This document shows, piece after piece, positions 1-10,658 of a stretch of 64,000 nt of DNA (position 1 is its first letter; every line of letters starts with the position of its first letter). The notes under the pieces are model-generated. The model was not told the origin of the DNA. It was given only the letters and a program-made list of their open reading frames with translations, and made no database searches. The stretch is from Notospermus geniculatus (Eukaryota; Nemertea; Pilidiophora; Heteronemertea; Lineidae). A program made the translations under genes and the position numbers. The stretch covers positions 102,603 to 166,602 of the forward strand of contig NMRB01000849.1 of the NCBI GenBank assembly GCA_002633025.1, read 5' to 3'.

Positions 1-735
1 AAATTAAGTGGCTCTAAACCTTCACCCATTCTTGTCTGGTAAAAGAACCGAGGTTGTTGGCATGTAACATCGTGAACTTGAGTCTCAGATATCTTGTCCA
101 ACACGCTGGTTGCGGAGCTACTCCTACTGTTTGCATATATATTATTGCTTGTCATTCAGTGCGCTGGGTCACTTCTTAACAATGCTTCTTATCGGTCGAG
201 GTATTTATGACCTACATCACCGACTTACAAAGATAAAGTTCCGCCAAAGTTTAACTCCCTGTCCGCATTCCGCTACCATCTTCCGTGTCCACGTACCGCT
301 CTTCGACTGCCGTCACGAATGCACTGACATTTTAGACAGTGTAGACTGCACTGACATTATAGACAGTAGACTGGTATAGACTGGTGCCCGTCCTCGAGGA
401 CAGGGACCAGTCTAACTGACAGCAGGTCAACTTGACGTGATCAGTTGTGCATGTCCGCAGTGCGGCTGCAACCATTCGCCTGACGTCGGTCACGTGGCAT
501 TTCATAAAGCATTTGATTGAATTAAAACTTCCCTTCTCCAACATAGAAACTGGAGGCCAATGTAAATCGACGTAGTTGTATGAGGAATCATATTTCACTG
601 GAATGTTCCTAAGTTCAGGTCAACTGCGATTAAAACTTGATTATCAAGGATGATGTTTCTGTTAGTGTCATGGTTCAATCACCTTCCATAATGAATATTA
701 CTTCTTCCACTCATGCCGTACGTCAGCACTTGCCG
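1..735. other. Stretch without a recognised gene
   Basis: No exon with convincing splice sites or family resemblance was found on either strand. A short direct repeat (a 26-27 bp unit containing actgacatt and agacagtagact) occupies about 325-376. Short open frames here have no recognisable content. Confidence 0.5.
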
Positions 736-1476
736 TGTTTGGGGGAACGTTACAAATTCATTCCATTCTAACTATTTACCCTCAGGTTGACTTTTGTCGA
801 AGGTAAATTTCAGCGACAAACCAGATAACATGAAACCTCACTTTATAACTTAGCTTTGTCTTTTCCACTTGACCAGGTATTCGGAGCTGTGTGTTTGGCC
901 GGGAAGAGGTGCTTGAGTCCATTACCTTGAGAGGTAAAGCTAGTTTGGTCAGGCCTTGAGAGGGTTACCTATGATCGCACCATTACAAAGTTTTGTACTC
1001 TTCTTTTCAGTCGTTGTTTTTGCTCAACTTGTGTGAAAATATTTTGACAGTGGCACAATTAACTTTGTTAGGTTCAGCTGGGGGACAAAGCGATCGTTTT
1101 ATGTGCCGTCCTGGTGACTTTTTAGGCCACAGCAGTTTAATTTTATGTTTCCTGTCGTTGTTTTTGCCTAAGCTGTGACTCTGTTGAAGTAAACCAATCC
1201 CGCCCGTGACTGAGTGTCCACGACAAATTTTGTTGACTTTTGCGAGAGGCGGACACACCCTCACGCAGGCGTGGGAGGAGGACACACCCGCACGCAGGCG
1301 TGGGAGGAGGACACACCCGCACGCAGGCGTGAGAGGAGGACACACCCGCACGCAGGCGTGAGAGGCGGACACACCCGCACGCAGGCGTGAGAGGAGGACA
1401 CACCCGCACGCAGGCGTGAGAGGAGGACACACCCGCACGCAGGCGTGAGAGGAGGACACACCCGCACGCAGGCGTG
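736..1476. repeat. Duplicated block, copy 1
   Basis: This block begins tgtttgggggaacg and ends in a 29-bp minisatellite. Almost the same sequence restarts at 1478, directly after the single n at 1477. The two copies differ by a few substitutions and by minisatellite copy number. The join at an n suggests two overlapping or allelic contigs placed end to end rather than a proven tandem duplication. Confidence 0.85.
1246..1476. repeat. 29-bp minisatellite, array 1
   Basis: About eight tandem copies of a 29-bp unit containing gaggacacacccgcacgcag then gcgtgagag, with A/G and C/G variants between units. The array gives long open frames on the minus strand in several frames (repeats of HACVRVCPP and LRAGVS), which is a by-product of a unit length not divisible by three and not evidence of a gene. 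Confidence 0.9.
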
Positions 1477-1477
1477 N

Positions 1478-2190
1478 TGTTTGGGGGAACGTTACAAATT
1501 CATTCCATTCTAACTATTTACCCTCAGGTTGACTTTTGTCGAAGGTAAATTTCAGCGACAAACCAGATAACATGAAACCTCACTTTATAACTTAGCTTTG
1601 TCTTTTCCACTTGACCAGGTATTCGGAGCTGTGTGTTTGGCCGGGAAGAGGTGCTTGAGTCCATTACCTTGAGAGGTAAAGCTAGTTTGGTCAGGCCTTG
1701 AGAGGGTTACCTATGATCGCACCATTACAAAGTTTTGTACTCTTCTTTTCAGTCGTTGTTTTTGCTCAACTTGTGTGAAAATATTTTGACAGTGGCACAA
1801 TTAACTTTGTTAGGTTCAGCTGGGGGACAAAGCGATCGTTTTATGTGCCGTCCTGGTGACTTTTTAGGCCACATCAGTTTAATTTTATGTTTCCTGTCGT
1901 TGTTTTTGCCTAAGCTGTGACTCTGTTGAAGTAAACCAATCCCGCCCGTGACTGAGTGTCCACGACAAATTTTGTTGACTTTTGCGAGAGGCGGACACAC
2001 CCGCACGCAGGCGTGAGAGGCGGACACACCCGCACGCAGGCGTGGGAGGAGGACACACCCGCACGCAGGCGTGAGAGGAGGACACACCCGCACGCAGGCG
2101 TGAGAGGCGGACACACCCGCACGCAGGCGTGAGAGGAGGACACACCCGCACGCAGGCGTGAGAGGAGGACACACCCGCACGCAGGCGTGG
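1478..2190. repeat. Duplicated block, copy 2
   Basis: Near-identical repeat of 736-1476, starting immediately after the n at 1477 and ending in the same minisatellite with about one unit fewer. Beyond 2190 the sequence is unique. Confidence 0.85.
1987..2190. repeat. 29-bp minisatellite, array 2
   Basis: About seven copies of the same 29-bp unit as 1246-1476, in the second copy of the duplicated block. Confidence 0.9.
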
Positions 2191-2501
2191 CAGGGAGAAT
2201 TACTGTCTATCGGAACTTCATCATTCCGCTCTATGTTCGTGAAGTCGATACAGTGGCCTGTTATGTCCGGTGTGATTTTATGACTCCATAACCTCCCGAC
2301 TTATGATCTTGATAAAAACGACGCCGATTTTGTTGACAAATTATCCACCAACTCATCACGGTACTTGTCGTGTGTGGACCGTTTCCTGGTAATAGGTGAC
2401 AATGTAAACACCTGTCTTGCTCAGGCGACTTTACCTACCCTACCTGTCTTTTCTTTTTATGGGCAACTCGGCCACTGAAACGAACGGCAACCCTTTGTGT
2501 C

Positions 2502-2626
2502 AATGGCTGGTATTCATAAAAGTTAGCAAATGCTTTTACTTAAGATTTGCACAGCAATGTCCGATGTAAATGTATTACAAAACCTGAAGTAAAAGCATTT
2601 GCTAACTTTTATAAACACCAGCCATT
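2502..2626. mobile_element. Foldback MITE
   Basis: The terminal arms are near-perfect inverted repeats of about 39 bp. The left arm begins aatggctggtattcataaaa; the right arm ends in its complement with two mismatches near the tip. The loop is about 47 bp and has no coding capacity. Confidence 0.8.
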
Positions 2627-3920
2627 CAAAGTGCTAAAGAAACCAACAATGCTGACTTGCCCATGAGAGCCATCTCACGTGGAGCGCCGTCTGGCGTGAG
2701 AGAACAACCACGTCTCGACGTGTAAAGAAGACTGGCGAACATGAACAACACATGGGCGATTTTCATGCCCTCACTGACTCCCAGGCGCCGTCGCTTGTTC
2801 CACATGACGACTTTTTTACCCTGTCATGCTCTTGATCTTAAAGGGCCTTTACTCCAAACCGTTTATTGCAACAAGCATCTTATAATGTAAGCTTAGATAT
2901 GAAGATATTTCGCCGGGGGCCCAGCTTACCTATGATGGGCATAATCTAACTAAAGAAACCATGCCAGGCATCCAACACCATTAGGCTCAGGTAACATGTC
3001 AGTCGGCAGCAAATTGCTTGCTCTACCGTCAGTTAATGTGTGTTCTTAGTTTAGTGTGTGTCTCTCTCTACAAGGTTTATTCTGTGGTCTTACCAACATC
3101 TATATGTTCCTGTAATAACACGTCATATTCTTCCTACCTAACCACGGAATGAAGACGATTTCTACCGAATGACAGGACGCCTCAGAAAGGCGGCAAGAAT
3201 GTTGCAAATCAAAATCGAGCCGAAAAACCAGATCACGGCGTGTCACATCAACGAACGTCATTGGGTAAAAGAGCTACATATTGAGTGAATTTGACGACAT
3301 TCGTTGAGCAATGTGGGAGGAAACCGGAGGTCTGAGGAAACACTGAAGAAAAGTCAGACTGGGCTAGGAAGGCTCTAGCTTCAAGGTCGGGCCGGCGTTT
3401 CCACAACGTGATAGATAATCTTAGAGAACCAGTTCAGTTCATGGGAACAGAGAATAGATGGCAGTCTTCACGCTAGCCCTCATCTACATGCTGCTTTTTC
3501 ATAAACAACATCCATCTCTCTCAGCCTCACTCAGGTCGACTTGTTCTTCCTATCTGATCCATCACTACGGGTGTGATGACAGAGAACCGTTCACTCCTCT
3601 CGGATACAGATATCATAATTCACTGAACAAATACATCATGATATCTTGACTTGAAACCTGGCGAGAAAACATGCCGAGTTCGCACGGGATAAAAATGGTA
3701 GATCTGATCCCACTCTCCAGACAGCAACTTGTAGGAGTCACTGCTGGTTTCGCACCTACAGATCAGCCTGGAGACTGGCAAAAACGCGCAGGAGATAATC
3801 TGGTAGTGCGAGTTGACTCATTCATTCATTAGACGGGGGGNGGGGGGGGGGCAGCGCGTCAATGGAGAAGCAGTTTACTTGATTCTCTGTTCAGTTCAGT
3901 TTATTCAACCAAAGGCCTGA

Positions 3921-4037
3921 GGCCAAGCGCACATTTGTCCGGGACATTTGCGGCAAAACTCAATGCGGTAGGGTTGTTTTTAAAGTCGACTAAACACCCC
4001 TACCGCATTGAGTTTTGCCGCAAATGTGCGCTTGGCC
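3921..4037. mobile_element. Foldback MITE, family GGCCAAGCGCACATTTG
   Basis: Inverted arms of about 45 bp around a taaagtcgactaa centre. The left arm carries a short extra segment (tccgggacatttg) that breaks its symmetry. A diverged relative lies at about 56551-56704, so this is a dispersed family. Confidence 0.75.
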
Positions 4038-4790
4038 AAACCAGTTGCCGGGTACAGTAAATTCCAAAAGTAGCGTACACAACAAGTAGGCCTACATGGT
4101 GTTGAGCAGTGTAGGCCTAGACTCAATCCCGTCACCGATATCAAGAATCGGACCCCTATAGGCTTCACACTTTCAAGTCCGTCAAATATCAGGAGTCGCG
4201 CTAAGATGGTTTGAACAACCTAACGTTTGAATTGGCTCTTGACCCTTGTTGAGTCAAGTCTACACGCCTGTCTTCTTACTCGAGATAGACCACGGATGTG
4301 TTCTCAAGTAGTCATTGTGTCAAGTGCAGATAAGATAATCAAAAACCAAGCATGAGCTCAATCCAAACGAATAACTGCTCGTCAGATATTCCCTTGAAGT
4401 ACTACATGTATAAGATAAGTATAATGTATAAGTAAGATTCTTTTGATATGGCGCCACATTTTCCTCAGGCTGAACATCGCAGTGGCTATGGTGGTCAAGA
4501 ATAATAGCCCCCCCCCCCCACACACATACTTTTCGTCTTCTCTACCAAATGAGGACTGTAACAGGCCAGCCTCCCTGTTCGTCCGTCTTCTACATCAGTG
4601 CCATCTATTGGAAAGAACGAGTAATACCAGTTGCGTCGGTGAGACTTGCGGCAGCACGTGTTCCATGTACGCTAATGACCGAGTCTGTAGTCGATAGAAT
4701 CTGATGAAATTTGAGTCTCTTTATTACTCATGTGGACGGAAATGCCCCGACAAAGATATCCGTCGAAGAAGGGTCCATACATTGTAGGTC

Positions 4791-5025
4791 CGTTTATACA
4801 GAGCGCGACCCCGACTGCGACCGCGACAGCGACACCAACCGCGACAGCCGCTGTGTATAAATATAAACGAAAACGTCGTGGTCGCCTAGAAATATGCCAG
4901 GACGCATTGAAGTTCACACTACAAAAAAGTGTCGCGCGACATTTTCAAAAAATTCGCTCTGGAAGCAATCTCTGCGGCATGTCGCGCGACCAAAATTTTG
5001 GTTGCGGTCGCGTTGTGTATAAACG
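4791..5025. mobile_element. Probable MITE with CGTTTATACA termini
   Basis: Terminal inverted repeats of about 20 bp (cgtttatacagagcgcgacc at the left, its near complement ending in tgtgtataaacg at the right) enclose a region rich in gcgac and cgcgac words. No transposase frame is present. Confidence 0.55.
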
Positions 5026-5259
5026 TTCCCATTTATTTTACAATTGATCAATCCGATGCGGCTGTCGCGGTCGCGGGCCTTCGCGGGGTCGATGCCTGCT
5101 GAGAAGCGCAGGCTTCTGTGACGACATCCGTGACGCCACATCATTACGCGTACGTTGCCATGGCGCGTCACGCTTGACCACGTAAAGATGACCATCATGA
5201 CTGTAACGTGTATTTCCCGCCCTGGAATATGACTGAATAGATTCTGGGGAAATAGATTC

Positions 5260-7397
5260 ATGTGTGTGGAAAAGCCGCCCAGTGAGTGCCACCTGTCGGG
5301 AGTGAGAGGAAAGTTCCACCGTCTGGTGGGGAGGTTCAGGGACGTGAAGTCAAAACGGAGTCATGAAAAGAGAAAGTGGAAAGATGGAAGTCTGGTGCGA
5401 CAGAAAGAAAGCATCCAGCAACCGCAAACAAGCAAGTTGACGACAGAGGTCCCGCTAGGGGTCCTAGTTGCAAAGATACAACAGCCCCAGAACCTCGTCA
5501 TGGCCACGTCAGATTGTCTTGACGATCGTCAAAAAGCCGACAAGAGAAAAAGAGACAGGCGGAGACAACAAGGTTATAGGCCTACTTGGTCTAGGCCTAG
5601 GTCTACTTGGTCAGCAGAAGCCGAGTCGCCAGTCACGGCCCGAGTCGCCGATCAAACTGGTCAAGACTTTATGGTGGTTGTCTCTTGTAATCAGTGTCGT
5701 GGGATCAAACCTGAGGAAACTGCTGAAGATGAAATAGGCCTTATTGCTCTGAACACAAACTCTAAGACGAAAGAAGAAGACTTCACCTCGGACATGCTAT
5801 TGCTGGAGCGGATGCCATGCGGCGCTGACAAACAGGGGCTCCTCCGGGAGCAAATAATCCGAGCGTCGGGTCACGTGGTCGTCATCACGGATGCGAGGTT
5901 GTTGAAGATTCGTTCTGTTCCACAAAGAACAAGGGACACCGAGCACAAATACAATGTGAACCTCATGGAAACAACGATTAATCATTTCATGGCAAAGGCA
6001 TCGGATGATTTCGTGAGGAACGGGAAGACGACGTCCTGGAGGGCTGAAACAGCCGAGTCACTAACCGCGGGACCCGACAAGGTGAGTGGGTTAATTAGAG
6101 AGAAACAGAGAGGTAAAGACGAAATGAACAAAATAGGGAAGGTAACTTAACAGCCGGATATCGAGAAATGAACGGCCCCGGACGGGCAAAGCTATGTAAT
6201 CCAGCAACTGCCTTCACTCTGATGTTTCATGTTTTGTAGGAAAATACACCTGATAAGGAACCTAAGGACGACGGATCAAACGTCTCGTCGGAGGAGACTC
6301 CGGTCGGTGCCACGACTGAGCTCACGCGGACACATTCCGATATTTCCTTTACAAGTAAACGGAGAGCCGAGTCTTATCACCCCATACCACCTGCCATCAG
6401 CGGCCTTGGCTTCTGTCATCGGTGGAATCTGAAAAACATTCTTCAGGACGTGGATGAGAAATTCCCCCCTGATTTCGCCACGACGAACTGGGCGAAGTTG
6501 TTGATAAGGAAACGGCAAGTGACCTTCAAGATAGAGTCAGGCGTGTACCAGTTGGCAGGCGAGGGAGCGTATGGGTCTGTCTTCCGGTGTACTCTGAGGA
6601 AGTCTAGAAGGGATGAGAAGGCAGTGATCAAGTTTTTGACGCGGGAGAACTCTCGGTGTTCCAATGTGCTGAGAGAGGCGAAACTCACGGAGATGCTGAG
6701 AAAGACGTGTGGAGATTTTGTACCAAGGTTTCTGGGCGTGGTCTTTGTCAAACCGAACCTGGAATACCTAGAGTGGGCTCTGGTATGCGAAGACATCTAC
6801 GATATGTCTTTTGGTCAGCATGGAAACACGTTACAAGGGGCCTACAACTTTCACATCGAAATACTGACGGAGCGGGCAAACGGGGACTCGGAGGAGACAC
6901 TTCCCATCTCTGAGCAGGAGTGGGTAAAGGTGGTCCGTGATTGTGCCCGAGGATTGGCATATATTCATAAAGCTGGCGTCATTCTAAACGACCTGAAGCC
7001 GAGTAATGTCCTTCTCAAGCGCCGAGATGTGCGAGACATAGGACCGGACACGTCAGCCTGGAGGGTCACCCACATCGACTTCGGTCTGGCATCTTACGGA
7101 CCGCGCGGAGAGGTCATTGAGAGAACAGATTTAGAATATTTGCGAGAGAACTGCTGGCACCTGGCTCCTGAGATGACTAGGGGTTCTCTTTCAACATTTA
7201 AAAGTGATGTTTATTCCTTTGGCATTTTGGTCATGCCGATCATACAAATGTTTAACCACGTTGGATTGAAGCGCATGCGTAGGGCCTGTCTCCGGCATGA
7301 CGTTGTCAGTCGACCAACGGCGGCAGAGTTGGTCGATCGGCTGGATATGCTGGTTGTGACGGGACAAGAGGAGACAGGGACAAGAGGAGAGTTATAA
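5260..7397 (+). CDS. Protein kinase-like gene with LND in place of HRD, two exons
   Basis: Two exons, 5260-6081 and 6240-7397, join in phase 0 (AAG|gtgagt, then tttgtag|GAA) to give about 659 residues. An in-frame stop lies about 30 bp before the chosen ATG. Residues 1-344 are basic and polar with no domain I recognise. The kinase domain shows a glycine loop GEGAYGSV at 381-388, AVIKF with the ATP-anchoring lysine at 405, the catalytic loop LNDLKPSNVLL with the catalytic Asp at 525, DFG at 554-556, then APEM and SDVYSFG. All key catalytic residues are present, but HRD is replaced by LND. This predicts an active cytosolic or nuclear Ser/Thr-type kinase; DLKPSN favours Ser/Thr over Tyr. Substrate and pathway cannot be told. 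The N-terminal exon is less certain than the kinase exon. Confidence 0.85.
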
Positions 7398-7801
7398 ACC
7401 AACAAATTAGCTTACTAGTACTAGTATCCTCCGTGACTTAGTTTATCCTCCGAATCAATCATGCACTTTTTTGCAGGGTTGGTCATCCGATATTGAGGTG
7501 AATTATGAATAAAACGTTCATACAATTAGCGATGTACTTAATCAGGTCAGACCTCTGCGTATCTCAGTATGCTACCCGCTATTTCTTCTATTATACTCTT
7601 AGTCTTACAAGAGGCAATGTTCCACGTGACCTTTATCTAAGCTCCATCACATGGAATAATGCTAAACCATGCTGGATCACAAGGGACAACCTTCCCTCTG
7701 CTTTTTTTTCAGTAGCCTGTAAATCTCCTTTCAGTTGATGTAAGTTTGCACCACGCACTCTGCACTGCACCTGTTCATTTGTAATGACTTCTGTCTTACG
7801 A

Positions 7802-7807
7802 AATAAA
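7802..7807 (+). terminator. Candidate polyadenylation signal of the kinase gene
   Basis: AATAAA lies about 400 bp after the kinase stop codon. It is the first good hexamer downstream and sits about 50 bp from the matching signal of the opposing gene. Confidence 0.5.
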
Positions 7808-7857
7808 CATATATATATTTATCATCAGACAACAGGACCAGGGTAAATGTAAAGATT

Positions 7858-7863
7858 TTTTAT
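7858..7863 (-). terminator. Candidate polyadenylation signal of the small membrane protein gene
   Basis: Reads AATAAA on the minus strand, about 255 bp after the stop at 8117. With the signal at 7802 it makes a tight tail-to-tail gene pair whose transcripts may overlap by a few tens of bases. Confidence 0.45.
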
Positions 7864-8116
7864 TAACACAAAACAAATGCATCAGAAGATTGTACAATAC
7901 AATACAATACAATTTGTCTGAATCCCAAGTACTAGTATACTGCAACTCATAGAGTAACTGATTACACCTTGCTTACAGTGTGGTTCTTTTTGTAATGATG
8001 TCATACTCATAGCACCAACTAACTAAGTGCCTTCTTCTTCAAGAAGCATTGGTCAATGAAGTATACTTCGACAATTCTGACTTGTGCTGATAACATGAGT
8101 AAACTGATCATCATGA

Positions 8117-8995
8117 TCATTGAGAGGTAGGATTTCCACATTTTGAGTCCACATAGGCAATGTATTCTTTGCCCATAAGAAGCATGCTAACTCCAGAAAA
8201 AAGTCCAAATAGAACACGAACAACATGATTTTCCGGCATGAGTGACTTGGTAGTGGCCCACAGCAACACTGAACCAAAATTGAAGATCATCGTTCCAAAG
8301 ACGCTGTGCATCACACGGTTGTATCTTGGAGCCATCTTTATATGTTTGCAGTTGAAGAGATACAGGCCAACACCAAGGTGTGCATTGAACCAGAGACTGT
8401 TGGCAACTGACAGTTCATGAGGGGAAAATGTTCTGAAAAAAGGTATTTTTGATCTGTCATGTACATACAAAAAACAACAGTCAACAGAACGGTAACTTTG
8501 TCCGGGGGGGGGGGGCAGAAAAACTCTTCTTGCCGTTTTTTGCCCAAAAAAATCTGCATGAATGAACATGATGAAAGTCACGTTTTTTGGTTGGCCAACC
8601 AAAAAACGTGATTTTCATGCAGTTGCCCCCCAGCCTCTCCGCTAAATAAATACGGCCCTGATTTCTGTCGCCAGTTTATCTTAAAAGTAGCTTTTGGCTC
8701 CTTTGGCTACTGCCAGCAGAAACCCTGGAGCAGCCTGGATGGACAGGCCTAGCCTGCATGCTGCATACGTGTACATGATGCACTATGTCATGTACGTGGG
8801 GGGTAGAGCAAAATCTTAATGCGATTACCTTTCGAACATTCCTGGGTTCATGATGTTTGAAGAAAACGCAAGATAACTTCCACATCCTACATAAGGTGCA
8901 CATCGAAATATTGCGTCATTTACCCGCTGTATGGGCAGACATTTCGTGACTTTTTCGCCGGGTTGATTTTTTGGAGTCGTCATGGTCGTAGCCAT
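8117..8995 (-). CDS. Small membrane protein, two exons, unrecognised family
   Basis: Exon 1 (8995-8829) and exon 2 (8432-8117) join in phase 2 across AAG|gtaatc and tttttcag|A, giving about 160 residues. The start ATG has a strong context (CCAAGATGGC). The protein begins MATTMTTPKNQPGEKVTK, then has hydrophobic stretches around LWFNAHLGVGLYLF, FGTMIFNFGSVLLWATT and VLFGLFSGVSMLLMG, consistent with two or three membrane segments, and ends near CGNPTSQ. I do not recognise the family. An open frame extending 5' of exon 2 to 8602 runs into a MITE inside the intron and is unlikely to be translated. The gene converges on the kinase gene. Confidence 0.7.
8502..8660. mobile_element. Decayed foldback MITE, CAGGGCCGTATTTAG family
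   Basis: Lies in the intron of the small membrane protein gene. The right end is a degenerate form of ctaaatacggccctg and the interior has inverted arms around ttttttggttgg/ccaaccaaaaaa. It matches the fuller copy at 13436-13586; its left tip is replaced by a G-run. Confidence 0.65.
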
Positions 8996-10055
8996 CTTGG
9001 ATTTCAAATCTCGCCACATCGAGATCACATTGATAACTAATAAAATTGCTTAATATAAATATTTTCAGTATATATTCATATTAAATTAAATTATCATCGC
9101 AGATATGTACAAAGAATATAAAAACAAATTGCCTGCTAGAATTTTGGTTGAATTATTTTGTGCTCGTGACGTCACTCTGAGGTCATTTTGCCAGGAATGG
9201 ACACAATGATGATTCCTTACATTCTTCAATGAATTTCTCAATTTGTAAACCCAATTTTAGAATGATCTGAATAGAAAATAACATAAAAAATGGCAAAACG
9301 ACGGCGTAGGGATAGGACAGAAGTTAGCTGCTGTATCAAATACCTTGTATTTGGCTTCAATGTTTTATTCTGGGTGGGTATTCTAGGGCTAGGCTGCCTA
9401 ACCACACACGGACACACACAGCATGCATTTGCATCGACATACATGTAGGCCTATGCATGCAGCAGTGCACAGTGCACTGATTGCTGAATGTGAGAAGACA
9501 CATACACAGTGACACATGTCATATCCATAGGGTAGGCCTAGGCCACATATAATTTGTATGTCTCAGTCTGTTTGTATCTCAATTAGGCCTAAGGCTAGTC
9601 TTTCTTTTATTTAGGCCTTTTTTGTAACGTCGTAGGCCTAGACCTGTCCTAGGCTAGCTTAGGCCGAATTACGAATGTTTATTGCTCCGTATAAATATTA
9701 CACCATTTACATAGGAAGAGATACAGTAAACGTATTTTTAAAAATTTGTTTTTATTAGGCCTACTTGGACCACCGACGTTGAAAATGCCAAATTCAGAAA
9801 AAAAAATTGAATTTCAGTTGTTGTTTTTTCTCAGCCGATCTCTGCATAAAAATAAACTTCTGAAAAAAAAACTTCATATTTCTCAGTGATTTTTTCTGGC
9901 TGATGTTGTGTTTCAGCTTTAATCTTGATGTCGGAAAATAAAATTTCCACAAACTTTGAATGAATAAACTTCATCTTTTTACCATGCATGCCATGCGAGT
10001 TGTTTTGTTTCTTCCATTCTTGGGGTAATGGAGGATGGTATCAGTACAATGTATA

Positions 10056-10184
10056 NNNNNNNNNNNNNNNNNNNNNNNNNNNNNNNNNNNNNNNNNNNNN
10101 NNNNNNNNNNNNNNNNNNNNNNNNNNNNNNNNNNNNNNNNNNNNNNNNNNNNNNNNNNNNNNNNNNNNNNNNNNNNNNNNNNNN
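10056..10184. other. Assembly gap (129 N) flanked by the same sequence
   Basis: The 136 bp before the gap (from about 9920, cttgatgtcgg to cagtacaatgtata) recur almost unchanged at 10280-10415. The same stretch on both sides suggests the flanks overlap or are alleles. Confidence 0.85.
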
Positions 10185-10280
10185 TCAGCAACATCCGCCA
10201 TTTTTACTCGGTGAGGTGTAAGATAAAACTCGGAGAGGGTTGCTGCTCCTCGGAAAGGCGGCTGCCGATTCTCCACGGTG
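10185..10280. repeat. Dispersed repeat, inverted copy near the window end
   Basis: This stretch is the reverse complement of about 63417-63510, with a few mismatches. Both contain cagcaacatccgccattttt or its complement. Two distant inverted copies indicate a dispersed element of unknown type. Confidence 0.7.
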
Positions 10281-10658
10281 ATCTTGATGTCGGAAAAATA
10301 AAATTTGCACAAACTTTGAATGAATAAACTTCATCTTTTTACCATGCATGCCATGCGAGTTGTTTTGTTTCTTCCATTCTTGGGGTAATGGAGGATGGTA
10401 TCAGTACAATGTATATGCTGATTTTTAAAAAATTTCCCCCCCCCGACTTAGGATTTCCTACCAAATATCCCGTAAACCAAGTAATAAAAAAGACTGAAAC
10501 TGAACCACACTGAATAGAAAAAATGGAAGGTGCCTACGTACTTTTTTGAAGGAGCGGACACAGTCAGTCAAGCGAGGAGGCGTTCTTGCCTTCTGTGCCC
10601 TATCATCAGTCAATGACCTACCGGTACACTCTCATGCTGTTCTTTCCATTTTTTTCAG

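Larger units (their letters stand above)
2191..5259. other. Intergenic stretch upstream of the kinase gene
   Basis: I see no supported exon here. It holds three foldback elements (listed separately) and a G-run around an n at 3841. Short open frames, such as one at 3458-3649, lack family resemblance and paired splice sites. The last few hundred bases should contain the promoter and 5' UTR of the kinase gene, but no TATA box or initiator could be fixed. Confidence 0.4.
8996..10658. other. Intergenic stretch with assembly gap
   Basis: AT-rich, with many AGGCCTA words between 9440 and 9660. No exon was found. The tetraspanin's missing first exon (N-terminal tail and most of the first membrane segment) could lie here in the gap or further upstream. 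Confidence 0.4.

Noticed and set aside
1246-2190. Spaced direct repeats that could be taken for a CRISPR array, and long minus-strand Cys/Arg-rich frames
   Set aside because: The 29-bp units are contiguous with no unique spacers, in a eukaryotic context. The frames exist in several registers because the repeat is free of stops.
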